In this document: one piece after another, positions 1 to 5,946 of the stretch
Position numbering within the stretch: position 1 is the first letter of the stretch
Layout of the letters: each line of letters opens with the position of its first letter
Assembly: GCA_025361325.1 (NCBI GenBank)
Contig: JANYAL010000249.1
Coordinates: 1 to 7,710, forward strand
Length of the DNA stretch: 7,710 nt
DNA from: Bacteroidota bacterium
GTDB taxonomy: Bacteria; Bacteroidota; Bacteroidia; Chitinophagales; Chitinophagaceae
Direction of reading: 5' to 3'
Translations under genes and position numbers: made by a program
The notes under the pieces: model-generated
What the model saw: only the letters and a program-made list of their open reading frames with translations
What the model was told of the DNA's origin: nothing
The model's database searches: none

Positions 1-9
1 CACTAATTA

Positions 10-52
10 TGTGATTATCTGTGGATTTACTGTGGATTTAATATGTGTATAA
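10..52 (-). other. Possible DnaA-box cluster (origin-like or DnaA-regulated site)
   Basis: Positions 44-52 read TGTGTATAA, whose reverse complement TTATACACA matches the DnaA-box consensus TTATNCACA exactly. Upstream, in the same orientation, are two TGTGGATTT copies (20-28 and 31-39), each two mismatches from the box TGTGGATAA, and a weaker TGTGATTAT (10-18). The TGTG cores start at 10, 20, 31 and 44, so they recur about once per helical turn. Clustered, co-oriented boxes like these occur in replication origins and in DnaA-controlled promoters. The left edge of the window cuts the region off, so neither an AT-rich unwinding element nor a neighbouring dnaA gene can be seen. Only one box is consensus, so this is a candidate. 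Confidence 0.35.
19..40. repeat. Perfect tandem direct repeat, 2 x 11 bp
   Basis: The 11-mer CTGTGGATTTA occurs at 19-29 and again, identically, at 30-40 with no spacer. Each copy carries a DnaA-box-like core, so the repeat may be an iteron-like protein-binding array. The repeat is read directly from the sequence; the role is inferred. Confidence 0.75.
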
Positions 53-67
53 CAAAACCCTCTTCTT

Positions 68-102
68 AAAAAAAAAGAACGGCTTATCAAAGCCGTTCTT
101 TT
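68..102 (-). terminator. Intrinsic terminator after the helicase gene (possibly bidirectional)
   Basis: A perfect 13-bp stem (73-85 paired with 90-102, core AAGAACGGCTT) closes a 4-nt loop (86-89). On the minus strand it is followed by nine T residues (complement of the A run at 68-76), about 35 bp past the helicase stop codon. The plus strand has only a short T run (99-102), so the minus direction should be stronger, though the hairpin may also end a plus-strand transcript entering from the left. Confidence 0.85.
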
Positions 103-136
103 ATACGGAAAGAAGCTAAACAATAATTAAAAGGGA

Positions 137-2623
137 TCAGTTGCCGGCCAGTTCCAGGGAGGCCAGTACAATTTTGATGTCGTGGTAAGTAATGCCTTCG
201 GGCATGTTCTCGAGGAGGGTTTTCAGACTTTGGGTGCCGAATCGCTCCACCCCATCTTTAATGAGCTCTTGTTTATCGCGGCTCACCAGTTTGTCGGCCG
301 GTATCTCGCCGGTACCCACGAAATGGGTAAGGTGCCCGAGGATCGTTCCTGTGGTAAAATTCCTTTCCCGGGCGATCTCTTCAATCGCTTTGCCGGTTTT
401 GAATAACCCGAAAGAGACCATTTTGGTGTCGGGTTTAGGCTCTGCTTTAACTGCAGTCTTTGCGGGCTTCCTTTCTTTTTTTGGCGTCACATGCTTTGCC
501 TGCATATTGGTCTCCAGGTTGTACCGGTTGCAATAATCCATAACCGCATCAATGATATCATCGCCGTATTTCTCTGCGCGGGCCCTGCCGAAACCGCTCA
601 GGAGCTGCAGGTCTTTTTTGTTCTTCGGCAGGTAGGTGGCGATCTCTTTCAGGCTGGCCTGGTTGGCCACCATATATACAGGCGTATCGCTTGCTTCACA
701 AATGCTGTCGCGCCATTTTCTCAGGGTCTCATAGAGTTCGGGGTGGGGGATATCGGCGGCCAGTTGTTTCTTGCCGCGGGCATAGCAACTGATGGTGATG
801 CGGGGCAACGCATAATCCAGTTTATGTTTCAGGAAACCGGTCACTGAAAAGGGCTGCCTGCAAAAAGCCAGTGCATATGCCGCGGTGTGTGCCGCCAGGA
901 ACAGAGTTTGCAGGTATTCATTAATGTTATCAGCAGCCTCCTTGTGTTCGGTTACCAGGGGATGTTGCTGTATACAGTGCAACAGCACCTCCAGGATGGG
1001 CAGAAAATGACTGGCCGCATCGCTGACCCGCTTGCGCAGCTGTTCATTATTCTCAATGATACCTTCGTCTTTCAGCAGCTTGTCCACCTGTACCATGAAT
1101 TTTAATCCGGTCTCCTTTTCGGCGCCGGTACTATTTACTATTTGCCGGGTCCAGTCGACTGCGCCGGCATTCAGTTTCTCTTCCGATTGTTTCACGGGTA
1201 TAAGGAGTGCAGCTGCGGCGGCCGATAGTTCTTTAAAAGAAAATATCTGTTCCAGCAATTGCCGGGTGAATACCTGTCTGGCCCCGTTAAAACGTTCCTG
1301 GAGCGAGCCCCGTGGTGTGAGCAACTGCTGCCCGTTCACCACGCTTTCATTGCTGTAAATAGAGGAGGCCGGGATCTTCGACAGCAGCACAATGCCCTCC
1401 ATTGCTGTGCAGCGGCTAAGCGCTACGTATACCTGCCCGCTGCTGAAGGCTGCGCCGGCATCGATCATCACTTTTTCGAAACTGAGCCCCTGGCTCTTGT
1501 GTATGGTAATGGCCCAGGCCAGCCGGAGGGGGAATTGCGAGAAGCTGCCGAGTGTTTGCTGCTCCAGTTTTCCGTCGGTTCTGTTAAGTTCATAGCGTGT
1601 GTTCTCCCAGGTCTCGGGCCTCACTTCGATATCGCCGGCTTCATCGGTAACAATGATGGAGTCTTTGTCGAGCGATTTGATGATACCGATCTTGCCGTTG
1701 AAATACCGTTTCATGACCGCGTCATTCTTCAGGAACATCACCTGGGCGCCTTTCTTCAGTACCAATTTTGCATCGGCCGGGAACATCTTTTCGGGAAATT
1801 CATCTTCTATGACCGCTTCATAGGTATATTCCGGCGACAGGTTCTGCTGCAGGCGATGCCGGTTGATGGTATCTGCCTGGTGATTGTGAGAGGTTAGGGT
1901 GATGTAATTTTCCGTTTCTGGGGGTTTAAAGGCGGGGTTGTAGCGGCTGTGCAGGGATTCCAGGTCATCGGGGCCCATCTGGTTGTTCCTGACTTTGTTG
2001 AGCAGGGATACAAAATAGTCATCCTTCTGCCGGTACACTTTGTTGAGTTCGATCAGCAGGGGCATTTGTTCTTTGATAACGAGGCTGTCGAAGAAGAAGG
2101 GGGAGGCATAGTATTCCTTTAGGATATCCCATTCCTGGTTCTGTGCAACCGGCGGAAGCTGGAACAGGTCGCCGATACAGAGCAGCTGAACCCCGCCGAA
2201 GGGGATGCCGTGTTCTCTCCGGATGCTTCTCAGCAGGGTGTCAATAGCATCCATGGTATCGCAGCGCACCATGCTGATCTCATCAATGACCAGCAGTTCC
2301 ATTTTGCGTAAGAGTTGTAAACGCTGTTTGGTATACCGGATCATACCCAGCAATTGATCCCTGTTGTTGCGGGTGGGCAGAAAGGGATGAAAGGGCAGCT
2401 GGAAGAGGCTGTGCAAGGTAACGCCGCCCGCATTGATGGCGGCCACGCCGGTTGGTGCAGCCACGATGATATTCCTGGCGGCATGCTCCCGGAGGTATTT
2501 AAGGAAGGTGGTCTTGCCGGTTCCCGCCTTGCCGGTGAGAAAGATGTTTTCGCTGGTCTCCGTTACAAAACGGTATGCCATGTCGAACATCTCATTTTTT
2601 TCTATGGTTGTATCGGGTGCCAT
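137..2623 (-). CDS. PIF1/RecD-like superfamily 1B DNA helicase with HRDC and C-terminal HTH domains
   Basis: Predicted ATP-dependent DNA helicase of 828 residues. Visible SF1 motifs are Walker A GKAGTGKT (31-38), Walker B LLVIDEISM (110-118), motif III GDLFQLPPV (151-159), a UvrD/RecD C-terminal segment around LAWAITIHKSQGLSF (368-382), and motif VI VYVALSRC (398-405). An HRDC-like nucleic-acid-binding domain lies near 628-700, containing SGFGRARAEKYG. A basic linker rich in K and P (about 710-735) leads to a C-terminal helix-turn-helix resembling the helicase-associated HTH_40 family (about 736-825), with IEEIARERNFTTGTILGHL. PIF1-type enzymes unwind forked or structured DNA, and the HRDC and HTH modules probably add substrate binding. 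The ATG at 2623 was chosen because it starts about 30 residues before Walker A; Met12 is an alternative. A strong terminator follows. The nearby ssb gene fits a DNA-repair or replication setting. The exact biological role is unknown. Confidence 0.93.
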   Translation of the reverse strand: MAPDTTIEKNEMFDMAYRFVTETSENIFLTGKAGTGKTTFLKYLREHAARNIIVAAPTGVAAINAGGVTLHSLFQLPFHPFLPTRNNRDQLLGMIRYTKQRLQLLRKMELLVIDEISMVRCDTMDAIDTLLRSIRREHGIPFGGVQLLCIGDLFQLPPVAQNQEWDILKEYYASPFFFDSLVIKEQMPLLIELNKVYRQKDDYFVSLLNKVRNNQMGPDDLESLHSRYNPAFKPPETENYITLTSHNHQADTINRHRLQQNLSPEYTYEAVIEDEFPEKMFPADAKLVLKKGAQVMFLKNDAVMKRYFNGKIGIIKSLDKDSIIVTDEAGDIEVRPETWENTRYELNRTDGKLEQQTLGSFSQFPLRLAWAITIHKSQGLSFEKVMIDAGAAFSSGQVYVALSRCTAMEGIVLLSKIPASSIYSNESVVNGQQLLTPRGSLQERFNGARQVFTRQLLEQIFSFKELSAAAAALLIPVKQSEEKLNAGAVDWTRQIVNSTGAEKETGLKFMVQVDKLLKDEGIIENNEQLRKRVSDAASHFLPILEVLLHCIQQHPLVTEHKEAADNINEYLQTLFLAAHTAAYALAFCRQPFSVTGFLKHKLDYALPRITISCYARGKKQLAADIPHPELYETLRKWRDSICEASDTPVYMVANQASLKEIATYLPKNKKDLQLLSGFGRARAEKYGDDIIDAVMDYCNRYNLETNMQAKHVTPKKERKPAKTAVKAEPKPDTKMVSFGLFKTGKAIEEIARERNFTTGTILGHLTHFVGTGEIPADKLVSRDKQELIKDGVERFGTQSLKTLLENMPEGITYHDIKIVLASLELAGN

Positions 2624-2649
2624 GTAAATACGAACGGGTGGTACTTTTG

Positions 2650-2678
2650 ATTATATCTGTAATTGCTTCTTGGCACAA
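2650..2678 (-). promoter_or_regulatory. Possible -35/-10 promoter for the helicase
   Basis: On the minus strand a perfect TATAAT (2655-2650) lies 17 bp downstream of TTGTGC (2678-2673), about 27 bp before the helicase start codon. This is sigma70 geometry of the general bacterial kind, with a weak -35. Bacteroidota primary sigma factors usually prefer TTTG/TAnnTTTG, and no such element is evident here, so the assignment is weak. Confidence 0.2.
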
Positions 2679-2827
2679 CGCGATATATGTTTTAATTGGT
2701 GAAGAAAATGGCCTGGCGGATGTAATTGAATATTGAAATTAACTAAAAATTCAGGATGGCCCCCAAGGACGGGATCATTTAGTTTTGCCTGTTGGTGTTT
2801 GTTGGATGCCGCTATGCGGATCTTCAT
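2651..2827 (-). CDS. Possible small protein of 58 residues, unknown function
   Basis: An ATG at 2827 is immediately preceded by GGAGGTGATC (2837-2828), fully complementary to the usual 16S rRNA 3' end, with five bases between GGAGG and the ATG. The reading frame runs 58 codons to TAA. The product begins MKIRIAASNKHQQ, is His/Gln/Lys-rich towards its C-terminus (HFLHQLKHISRCAKKQLQ), and shows no signal peptide, membrane segment or family I recognise. A longer frame from an ATG at 2878 would begin inside the ssb terminator hairpin, so the shorter start is preferred. The ORF fills most of the ssb-helicase gap on the same strand, but the ssb terminator lies just upstream and no promoter is evident. 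It may be spurious; only the ribosome-binding site argues for it. Confidence 0.25.
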   Translation of the reverse strand: MKIRIAASNKHQQAKLNDPVLGGHPEFLVNFNIQLHPPGHFLHQLKHISRCAKKQLQI

Positions 2828-2847
2828 GATCACCTCCACAGATCTGT

Positions 2848-2881
2848 AAAAACATGCCCTGTTCAGACAACAGGGCATGTT
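2848..2881 (-). terminator. Intrinsic terminator of ssb
   Basis: A perfect 13-bp inverted repeat pairs 2851-2863 with 2869-2881 (core ACATGCCCTGTT) around a 5-nt loop. On the minus strand it is followed by a run of T (complement of the A run at 2848-2852). It begins about 20 bp past the ssb stop codon and should uncouple ssb from the helicase. Confidence 0.75.
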
Positions 2882-2899
2882 AGGTGGAGGAATCGGCGG

Positions 2900-3244
2900 C
2901 TATTCCTTGTTCCGGCTTCCCAGCATGAGCAATTCATTTACCTGCACTTCGGTACTGAATTTTTTGTTGCCCCCCTTGTCGGTATAACTGTTGTTGATGA
3001 GTTTACCTTCGATGGCTACTTCCGCACCCTTGTTGAGGTACTTTTCGGCAATCTCCGCCACTTTGCCCCAGGCGATGAGGTTATGCCAGGTGGTCTCGGA
3101 AACTTTTTCTCCTGTGCTGTTGCGGTAATTCTCGTTGGTGGCCACGCTGAATTTAGCGTATTTTTTACCGGATTCAGTTGTTTTTACTTCCGGGGCAGCA
3201 CCGAGGTGGCCGATGAGCTGAACTTTGTTTTTTAATGCATACAT
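2900..3244 (-). CDS. ssb: Single-stranded DNA-binding protein (short, tailless SSB)
   Basis: Predicted SSB of 114 residues that coats single-stranded DNA during replication, repair and recombination. The whole protein is one OB-fold of the bacterial SSB family: NKVQLIGHLGAAPEV (6-20) is the first strand region, FSVATNENY (32-40) and TTWHNLIAWGKVAEIAEKYLNKG (51-73) form the core with the conserved Trp53, and VAIEGKL (76-82) is a later strand. Typical SSBs run to about 140-180 residues and end in an acidic tip (DDDIPF-like) that recruits partner proteins. Here the sequence stops at LGSRNKE with no tail. It is therefore probably an accessory SSB paralogue, with the main ssb elsewhere in the genome. 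The ATG at 3244 gives the normal MYALKNKVQLIG start. It has its own terminator and diverges from the gene at 3466. Confidence 0.93.
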   Translation of the reverse strand: MYALKNKVQLIGHLGAAPEVKTTESGKKYAKFSVATNENYRNSTGEKVSETTWHNLIAWGKVAEIAEKYLNKGAEVAIEGKLINNSYTDKGGNKKFSTEVQVNELLMLGSRNKE

Positions 3245-3316
3245 GGTTTACGGATTTGTGCTTTGGTACGGACGGGGCCGGCAAAGCGGTTTTAAAAATT
3301 GTTTATTTCAACCAGC

Positions 3317-3332
3317 CAGTTGGCGCCAACTG
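3317..3332. promoter_or_regulatory. Perfect 16-bp palindrome, candidate operator between divergent genes
   Basis: CAGTTGGCGCCAACTG is its own reverse complement and lies between the divergent ssb start (3244) and the gene at 3466. A near-consensus -7 element for ssb, CATATTTG on the minus strand (3350-3343, one mismatch to TAnnTTTG), lies just upstream of it. If that element is used, the palindrome covers the start of the ssb transcript. A perfect dyad with no loop suits a dimeric DNA-binding protein better than an RNA hairpin. The regulator is unknown. Confidence 0.4.
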
Positions 3333-3414
3333 ACCGACACTGCAAATATGGGGTGGCCGGAAGCCGTCATTCGGTTTTTAATTATTTGCTTGCGTATATA
3401 AGCGTTTGTAATTG

Positions 3415-3444
3415 TTTGTTTTTCCAAAATAGTTGTACATTTTG
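3415..3444 (+). promoter_or_regulatory. Possible Bacteroidota-type promoter for the gene at 3466
   Basis: TTTG at 3415-3418 and TACATTTTG at 3436-3444 resemble the Bacteroidota -33 TTTG and -7 TAnnTTTG elements; the -7 has one extra T. Transcription would start near 3450, leaving a leader of about 15 nt before the ATG at 3466. This also argues against the upstream TTG at 3433 being the start codon. Confidence 0.35.
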
Positions 3445-3465
3445 GCCCCTAATCTACCCGTACCC

Positions 3466-3843
3466 ATGTTAGCGCAATCCACCCTGAAGCATTGCCAGGC
3501 CTGCAATAAACCCCTGCGAGGTCGTACCGATAAAAAGTTCTGCGACGATCATTGCCGGAACTCCTTTAACAACCAGCTCAAGGCAGGCAGCAATAACTGT
3601 ATCCGCAATATCAACAACGCCCTGCGGAAGAACCGCAGGATACTGGAAGGGCTGCTGGGCCCCGGCGACATCACGGTCAAGGCGAGTCGCGACAAGCTGC
3701 TTCAGCTGGGTTTGCTATTCAGCTACCATACACATACCTATACCAACCGAAGGGGCAACCGGTACCATTTCTGCTATGAGTATGGCTGGCTGGAGCTGGA
3801 GAACAATATGTACCTGGTAGTGAAACGGGAGGAGGGGGAGTAG
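3466..3843 (+). CDS. Small protein with N-terminal zinc-finger-like Cys4 motif, unknown function
   Basis: A protein of 125 residues, and the only plus-strand gene in the window. Near the N-terminus, four cysteines form CxxC (10, 13) and CxxxC (26, 30) in the context CQACNKPLRGRTDKKFCDDHC, a pattern typical of small treble-clef or zinc-ribbon folds. A polar, basic middle segment follows (NNALRKNRRILEGLLG, 51-65). The C-terminal half has a helix and strand-like stretches ending WLELENNMYLVVKREEGE. There is no signal peptide or membrane segment, so it is probably cytoplasmic and may bind nucleic acid. The ATG at 3466 is preferred over a TTG at 3433 because the TTG overlaps the probable -7 element. 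It is divergent from ssb with a shared upstream region. I cannot name a specific family; similar short Cys4 proteins are common among Bacteroidota hypotheticals. Confidence 0.75.
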   Translation: MLAQSTLKHCQACNKPLRGRTDKKFCDDHCRNSFNNQLKAGSNNCIRNINNALRKNRRILEGLLGPGDITVKASRDKLLQLGLLFSYHTHTYTNRRGNRYHFCYEYGWLELENNMYLVVKREEGE

Positions 3844-4051
3844 GAAATGGTTTACTGGATATGATTGTGGAATATCTGTAAGAGCGAAAATCATCGGCGT
3901 TAATATAAACAATAATTTTATCAACCTGGCATTTCATTGGTAAAACCTAACCGGGGCTGCGTTTAAGCTGAAGGGCGGGCTTGCGGATTATGATTATAGA
4001 ATTCACACAAAGGAAAAATAAGGCGCCTAACTAATGTGCCGGTTTTCAGAT
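3844..4051. other. Convergent intergenic region with no recognisable gene
   Basis: About 208 bp between the convergent zinc-finger-like gene and the lipoprotein gene. Minus-strand frames that extend into it mostly overlap the upstream gene and look like shadows. I found no convincing hairpin plus T-run terminator here for either gene. Confidence 0.5.
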
Positions 4052-4573
4052 TTACCGCTTGGCCCTTTTGTCTCCGGGTATATTGATCACCCCGGCGCCA
4101 TCAACCAGCCATGTATTGTTCTGGCTGGTGAGCTTAAGTACCAATTTAAAATCAGGCTGGCCGATGCCGGTCATCGTAACATATCCGTTTGCAGTATCAC
4201 TTTCTGAAATGGCAAAGCCCTTGTCGGGGAAGTCCTGTGCATCCAGGACGGGGTCAAAGTCCAATCCCAGTTCAGGATCGGCTTTTTTGGCAGCGTCAAG
4301 AATGTTCTTATACCTGTTCTTGAAATTGTCGGTCAGGAGCAGGTTATGCTGTATCCAGGAAGCCTCTGTAGTGTCGGAATGCACAGACATCTTTCTTGAG
4401 CAGAAGCCGGTATAGTCGTTGATGAACTTTAAAGCGATGTTGAAGTCGGGGATGATCCTGGTCACCGGCGTGGTGATCGTTGTAGGTGCAGTGGAATTCT
4501 CTTTCTTTTCATTTGGCTGGTTGTTGCATCCAATGAACAGACAGGCCAGGGCCAAATACAGTATGTTTTTCAT
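4052..4573 (-). CDS. Small lipoprotein with DUF3828-like domain
   Basis: Predicted lipoprotein of 173 residues. MKNILYLALACLFIGC is a short signal peptide with lipobox FIGC and lipidated Cys16, followed by a flexible polar, Thr/Pro-rich linker (NNQPNEKKENSTAPTTITTPVT). The remainder resembles DUF3828-type periplasmic domains: a helix at the start (ALKFINDYTGFC), then LLLTDNFKNRYKNILDAAKK, the DPVLDAQDFPDKGF segment, and a closing FKLVLKLTSQNNTWLVDGAGVINIP strand region. The family has no well-defined biochemical role, and some distant relatives are thought to be immunity-type proteins, so function stays open. The frame is open upstream to an ATG at 4705, but the start at 4573 (or 4579, Met-Asn-Met) puts the signal peptide correctly at the N-terminus. 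A perfect TAnnTTTG element lies about 70 bp upstream. Family assignment is by eye. Confidence 0.75.
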   Translation of the reverse strand: MKNILYLALACLFIGCNNQPNEKKENSTAPTTITTPVTRIIPDFNIALKFINDYTGFCSRKMSVHSDTTEASWIQHNLLLTDNFKNRYKNILDAAKKADPELGLDFDPVLDAQDFPDKGFAISESDTANGYVTMTGIGQPDFKLVLKLTSQNNTWLVDGAGVINIPGDKRAKR

Positions 4574-4642
4574 ATTCATTTCGATTAGATGAATGATTGA
4601 ATAAAACGACCAGGTCTTTGCCCCTTTAGTTGTTTTGTTCTT

Positions 4643-4650
4643 CAAATTTA
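4643..4650 (-). promoter_or_regulatory. Bacteroidota -7 element for the small lipoprotein gene
   Basis: The minus strand reads TAAATTTG, a perfect TAnnTTTG match, placing the transcript start near 4636 and giving a leader of about 60 nt before the start at 4573. No clear -33 TTTG is present at the usual distance. The site also supports 4573/4579 as the start, since the longer frame from 4705 would begin upstream of the promoter. Confidence 0.4.
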
Positions 4651-4703
4651 ATGAAACACAGGTTGCGGAGCAGGTGAATGAAGATTTATTTGAGCAAGGC
4701 TGC

Positions 4704-4725
4704 AAAACATAAGGGCATTCTTATG
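4704..4725 (-). terminator. Weak terminator candidate after the esterase gene
   Basis: CATAAG (4708-4713) and CTTATG (4720-4725) form a 6-bp, AT-rich stem around a 6-nt loop. On the minus strand it is followed by TTTT (4707-4704), about 66 bp past the esterase stop. The short stem and short T run make it doubtful. Confidence 0.25.
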
Positions 4726-4790
4726 CGGGGTGAACTTCATATAGGCGTATTGCTGAATGGTTGAAACGGAAACCAAATAATATGCAGCAC

Positions 4791-5702
4791 CTACCGTAGA
4801 TGCTGTTTAAAAAAGGAAATGGATTTATCCATGGCATCCGACATATTGGTAAAATTGAAGCCGTGCCCGTCTAAATATTCGTAGTATTCGTTCATAACCC
4901 CCAGGGTGTTTAACTGGCCATGCAGCCACTGGCTTTGATAAATCGGCACAATAACATCCAGCGTACCATGAAAGATGATGGTTGGCCTGGATTGAGCCGT
5001 TGCTACCGAATACGGACTGTTAGAACTGTATAGGGGTACATCCCAGGTGCTTCCATTGAATTGTATTAAAAGGTCTTTGATCGGCTTGCCGAGCCAGATA
5101 TTAAAACTGTTGTACCAGCTCCAGTCATTCAAAATGGCCGGACCAAAAAAATCGGCCACACATTTCACATGATTATTTGTATTGTATTTATACGTGTATA
5201 ACATGGCCAGGTGTGCACCCGCACTTGCTCCCATCAGGGCCAATGTATCGGATATGGCAAAGTTATTCTTGTTATTGACCATAAAATTCAAAGCCGAGGA
5301 AACGTCGGCCATGATCTCGGTATAATGCACCCCCGGGGTGCTGGTAAGGCGGTAATTGATGGTTGCTACTGCAGCTTCGGGCCATTTTTGTTTAATTAAA
5401 TTGAACACTTGTACATATTCCCCATCGGATTTGCTTCCACCCTCCCAGCCGCCCCCATGAATGAAAATCACCACTTTGGTTGCTGAGGTTCTTCCCGCAG
5501 GTAAAAAGATATCCATTTTCTGTTTCGGGTCAGTGCCATACGAGGTGTCCACTATATTTCTTTCCGGTAAAGGACCTGTACCGCCACCTCCTGCAGGGTC
5601 TTTGGTACAGCTGTAAAAGAAAAGGCCAACGAAAAAGAGCAGGATCACACAGCCCCTAAATTCCAGGCTTGGTAATTTATCAGGAAAATAATTTCTTCTC
5701 AT
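4791..5702 (-). CDS. Lipoprotein alpha/beta-hydrolase (carboxylesterase, BD-FAE/HSL-like)
   Basis: Predicted envelope-anchored serine esterase of 303 residues. A basic N-terminus and hydrophobic segment (CVILLFFVGLFFYSC, 18-32) form a signal peptide with lipobox FYSC and lipidated Cys32. The following TKDPAGGGGTG has Lys then Asp next to the Cys and a Gly-rich linker, which resembles Bacteroidota surface-export signals. The catalytic domain shows the oxyanion motif HGGGW (82-86), the nucleophile elbow GASAG with Ser160 (158-162), the acid Asp249 in HGTLDVIVP, and His280 in LDGHGF, so the triad is complete. This layout fits the BD-FAE/acetyl-esterase group, which often removes acetyl or feruloyl esters from polysaccharides, but the natural substrate cannot be read from sequence. 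The ATG at 5702 precedes a normal signal peptide. A -7 element lies about 130 bp upstream, so it is probably transcribed on its own. Confidence 0.92.
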   Translation of the reverse strand: MRRNYFPDKLPSLEFRGCVILLFFVGLFFYSCTKDPAGGGGTGPLPERNIVDTSYGTDPKQKMDIFLPAGRTSATKVVIFIHGGGWEGGSKSDGEYVQVFNLIKQKWPEAAVATINYRLTSTPGVHYTEIMADVSSALNFMVNNKNNFAISDTLALMGASAGAHLAMLYTYKYNTNNHVKCVADFFGPAILNDWSWYNSFNIWLGKPIKDLLIQFNGSTWDVPLYSSNSPYSVATAQSRPTIIFHGTLDVIVPIYQSQWLHGQLNTLGVMNEYYEYLDGHGFNFTNMSDAMDKSISFFKQHLR

Positions 5703-5831
5703 ACTTTTAATTTGATCTCTTTTTGAGTAGTGTCTCTATGGGGTTTAGGTATAACAACCTGATATATAGTTCACATTTTTTAATAAAACATAGCTTCCTC
5801 CCCTCCGGAGCCTTGTGATTTATAACATAAA

Positions 5832-5839
5832 CAAAGGTA
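5832..5839 (-). promoter_or_regulatory. Bacteroidota -7 element for the esterase gene
   Basis: The minus strand reads TACCTTTG, a perfect TAnnTTTG match, with transcription predicted near 5825 and a leader of about 120 nt. A clear -33 TTTG is missing at the expected distance. It is the only good -7 match I found in the 244-bp gap between the esterase and the upstream ABC gene. Confidence 0.4.
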
Positions 5840-5946
5840 TCTGTTAAAACGACCATCCCGGTCATTCTATTGTTGATCTGCTCCGGGAAAAGACGGAATT
5901 GTACTAACTATTAACATCCTGTTATAAAAAAAGGGGGGATATGCGG

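Noticed and set aside
1259..1897. 212-codon plus-strand frame opposite the helicase
   Set aside because: It lies entirely antisense to well-conserved helicase motifs and its translation has no recognisable domain; it is a shadow of the real gene. The same holds for the other plus-strand frames under the helicase.
2651..2878. A 75-residue version of the small ORF starting at 2878
   Set aside because: Its start lies inside the ssb terminator hairpin, whereas the ATG at 2827 has a perfect Shine-Dalgarno.
3433..3465. TTG start adding 11 residues to the zinc-finger-like protein
   Set aside because: The TTG overlaps a probable -7 promoter element, so it would lie upstream of the transcript start; the ATG at 3466 fits better.
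3715..3937. Two overlapping minus-strand frames of about 70 codons at the end of the zinc-finger-like gene
   Set aside because: They overlap the plus-strand gene for most of their length, have no promoter or ribosome-binding signal, and look like shadows.
4574..4705. N-terminal extension of the small lipoprotein to the ATG at 4705
   Set aside because: It would bury the signal peptide and lipobox 44 residues inside the protein, and a perfect TAnnTTTG element falls within the extension.
5804..5862. Short inverted repeats (CTCCGGAG and GACC...GGTC) upstream of the esterase
   Set aside because: Stems of four base pairs are expected by chance and there is no T run, so neither a terminator nor an operator can be supported.
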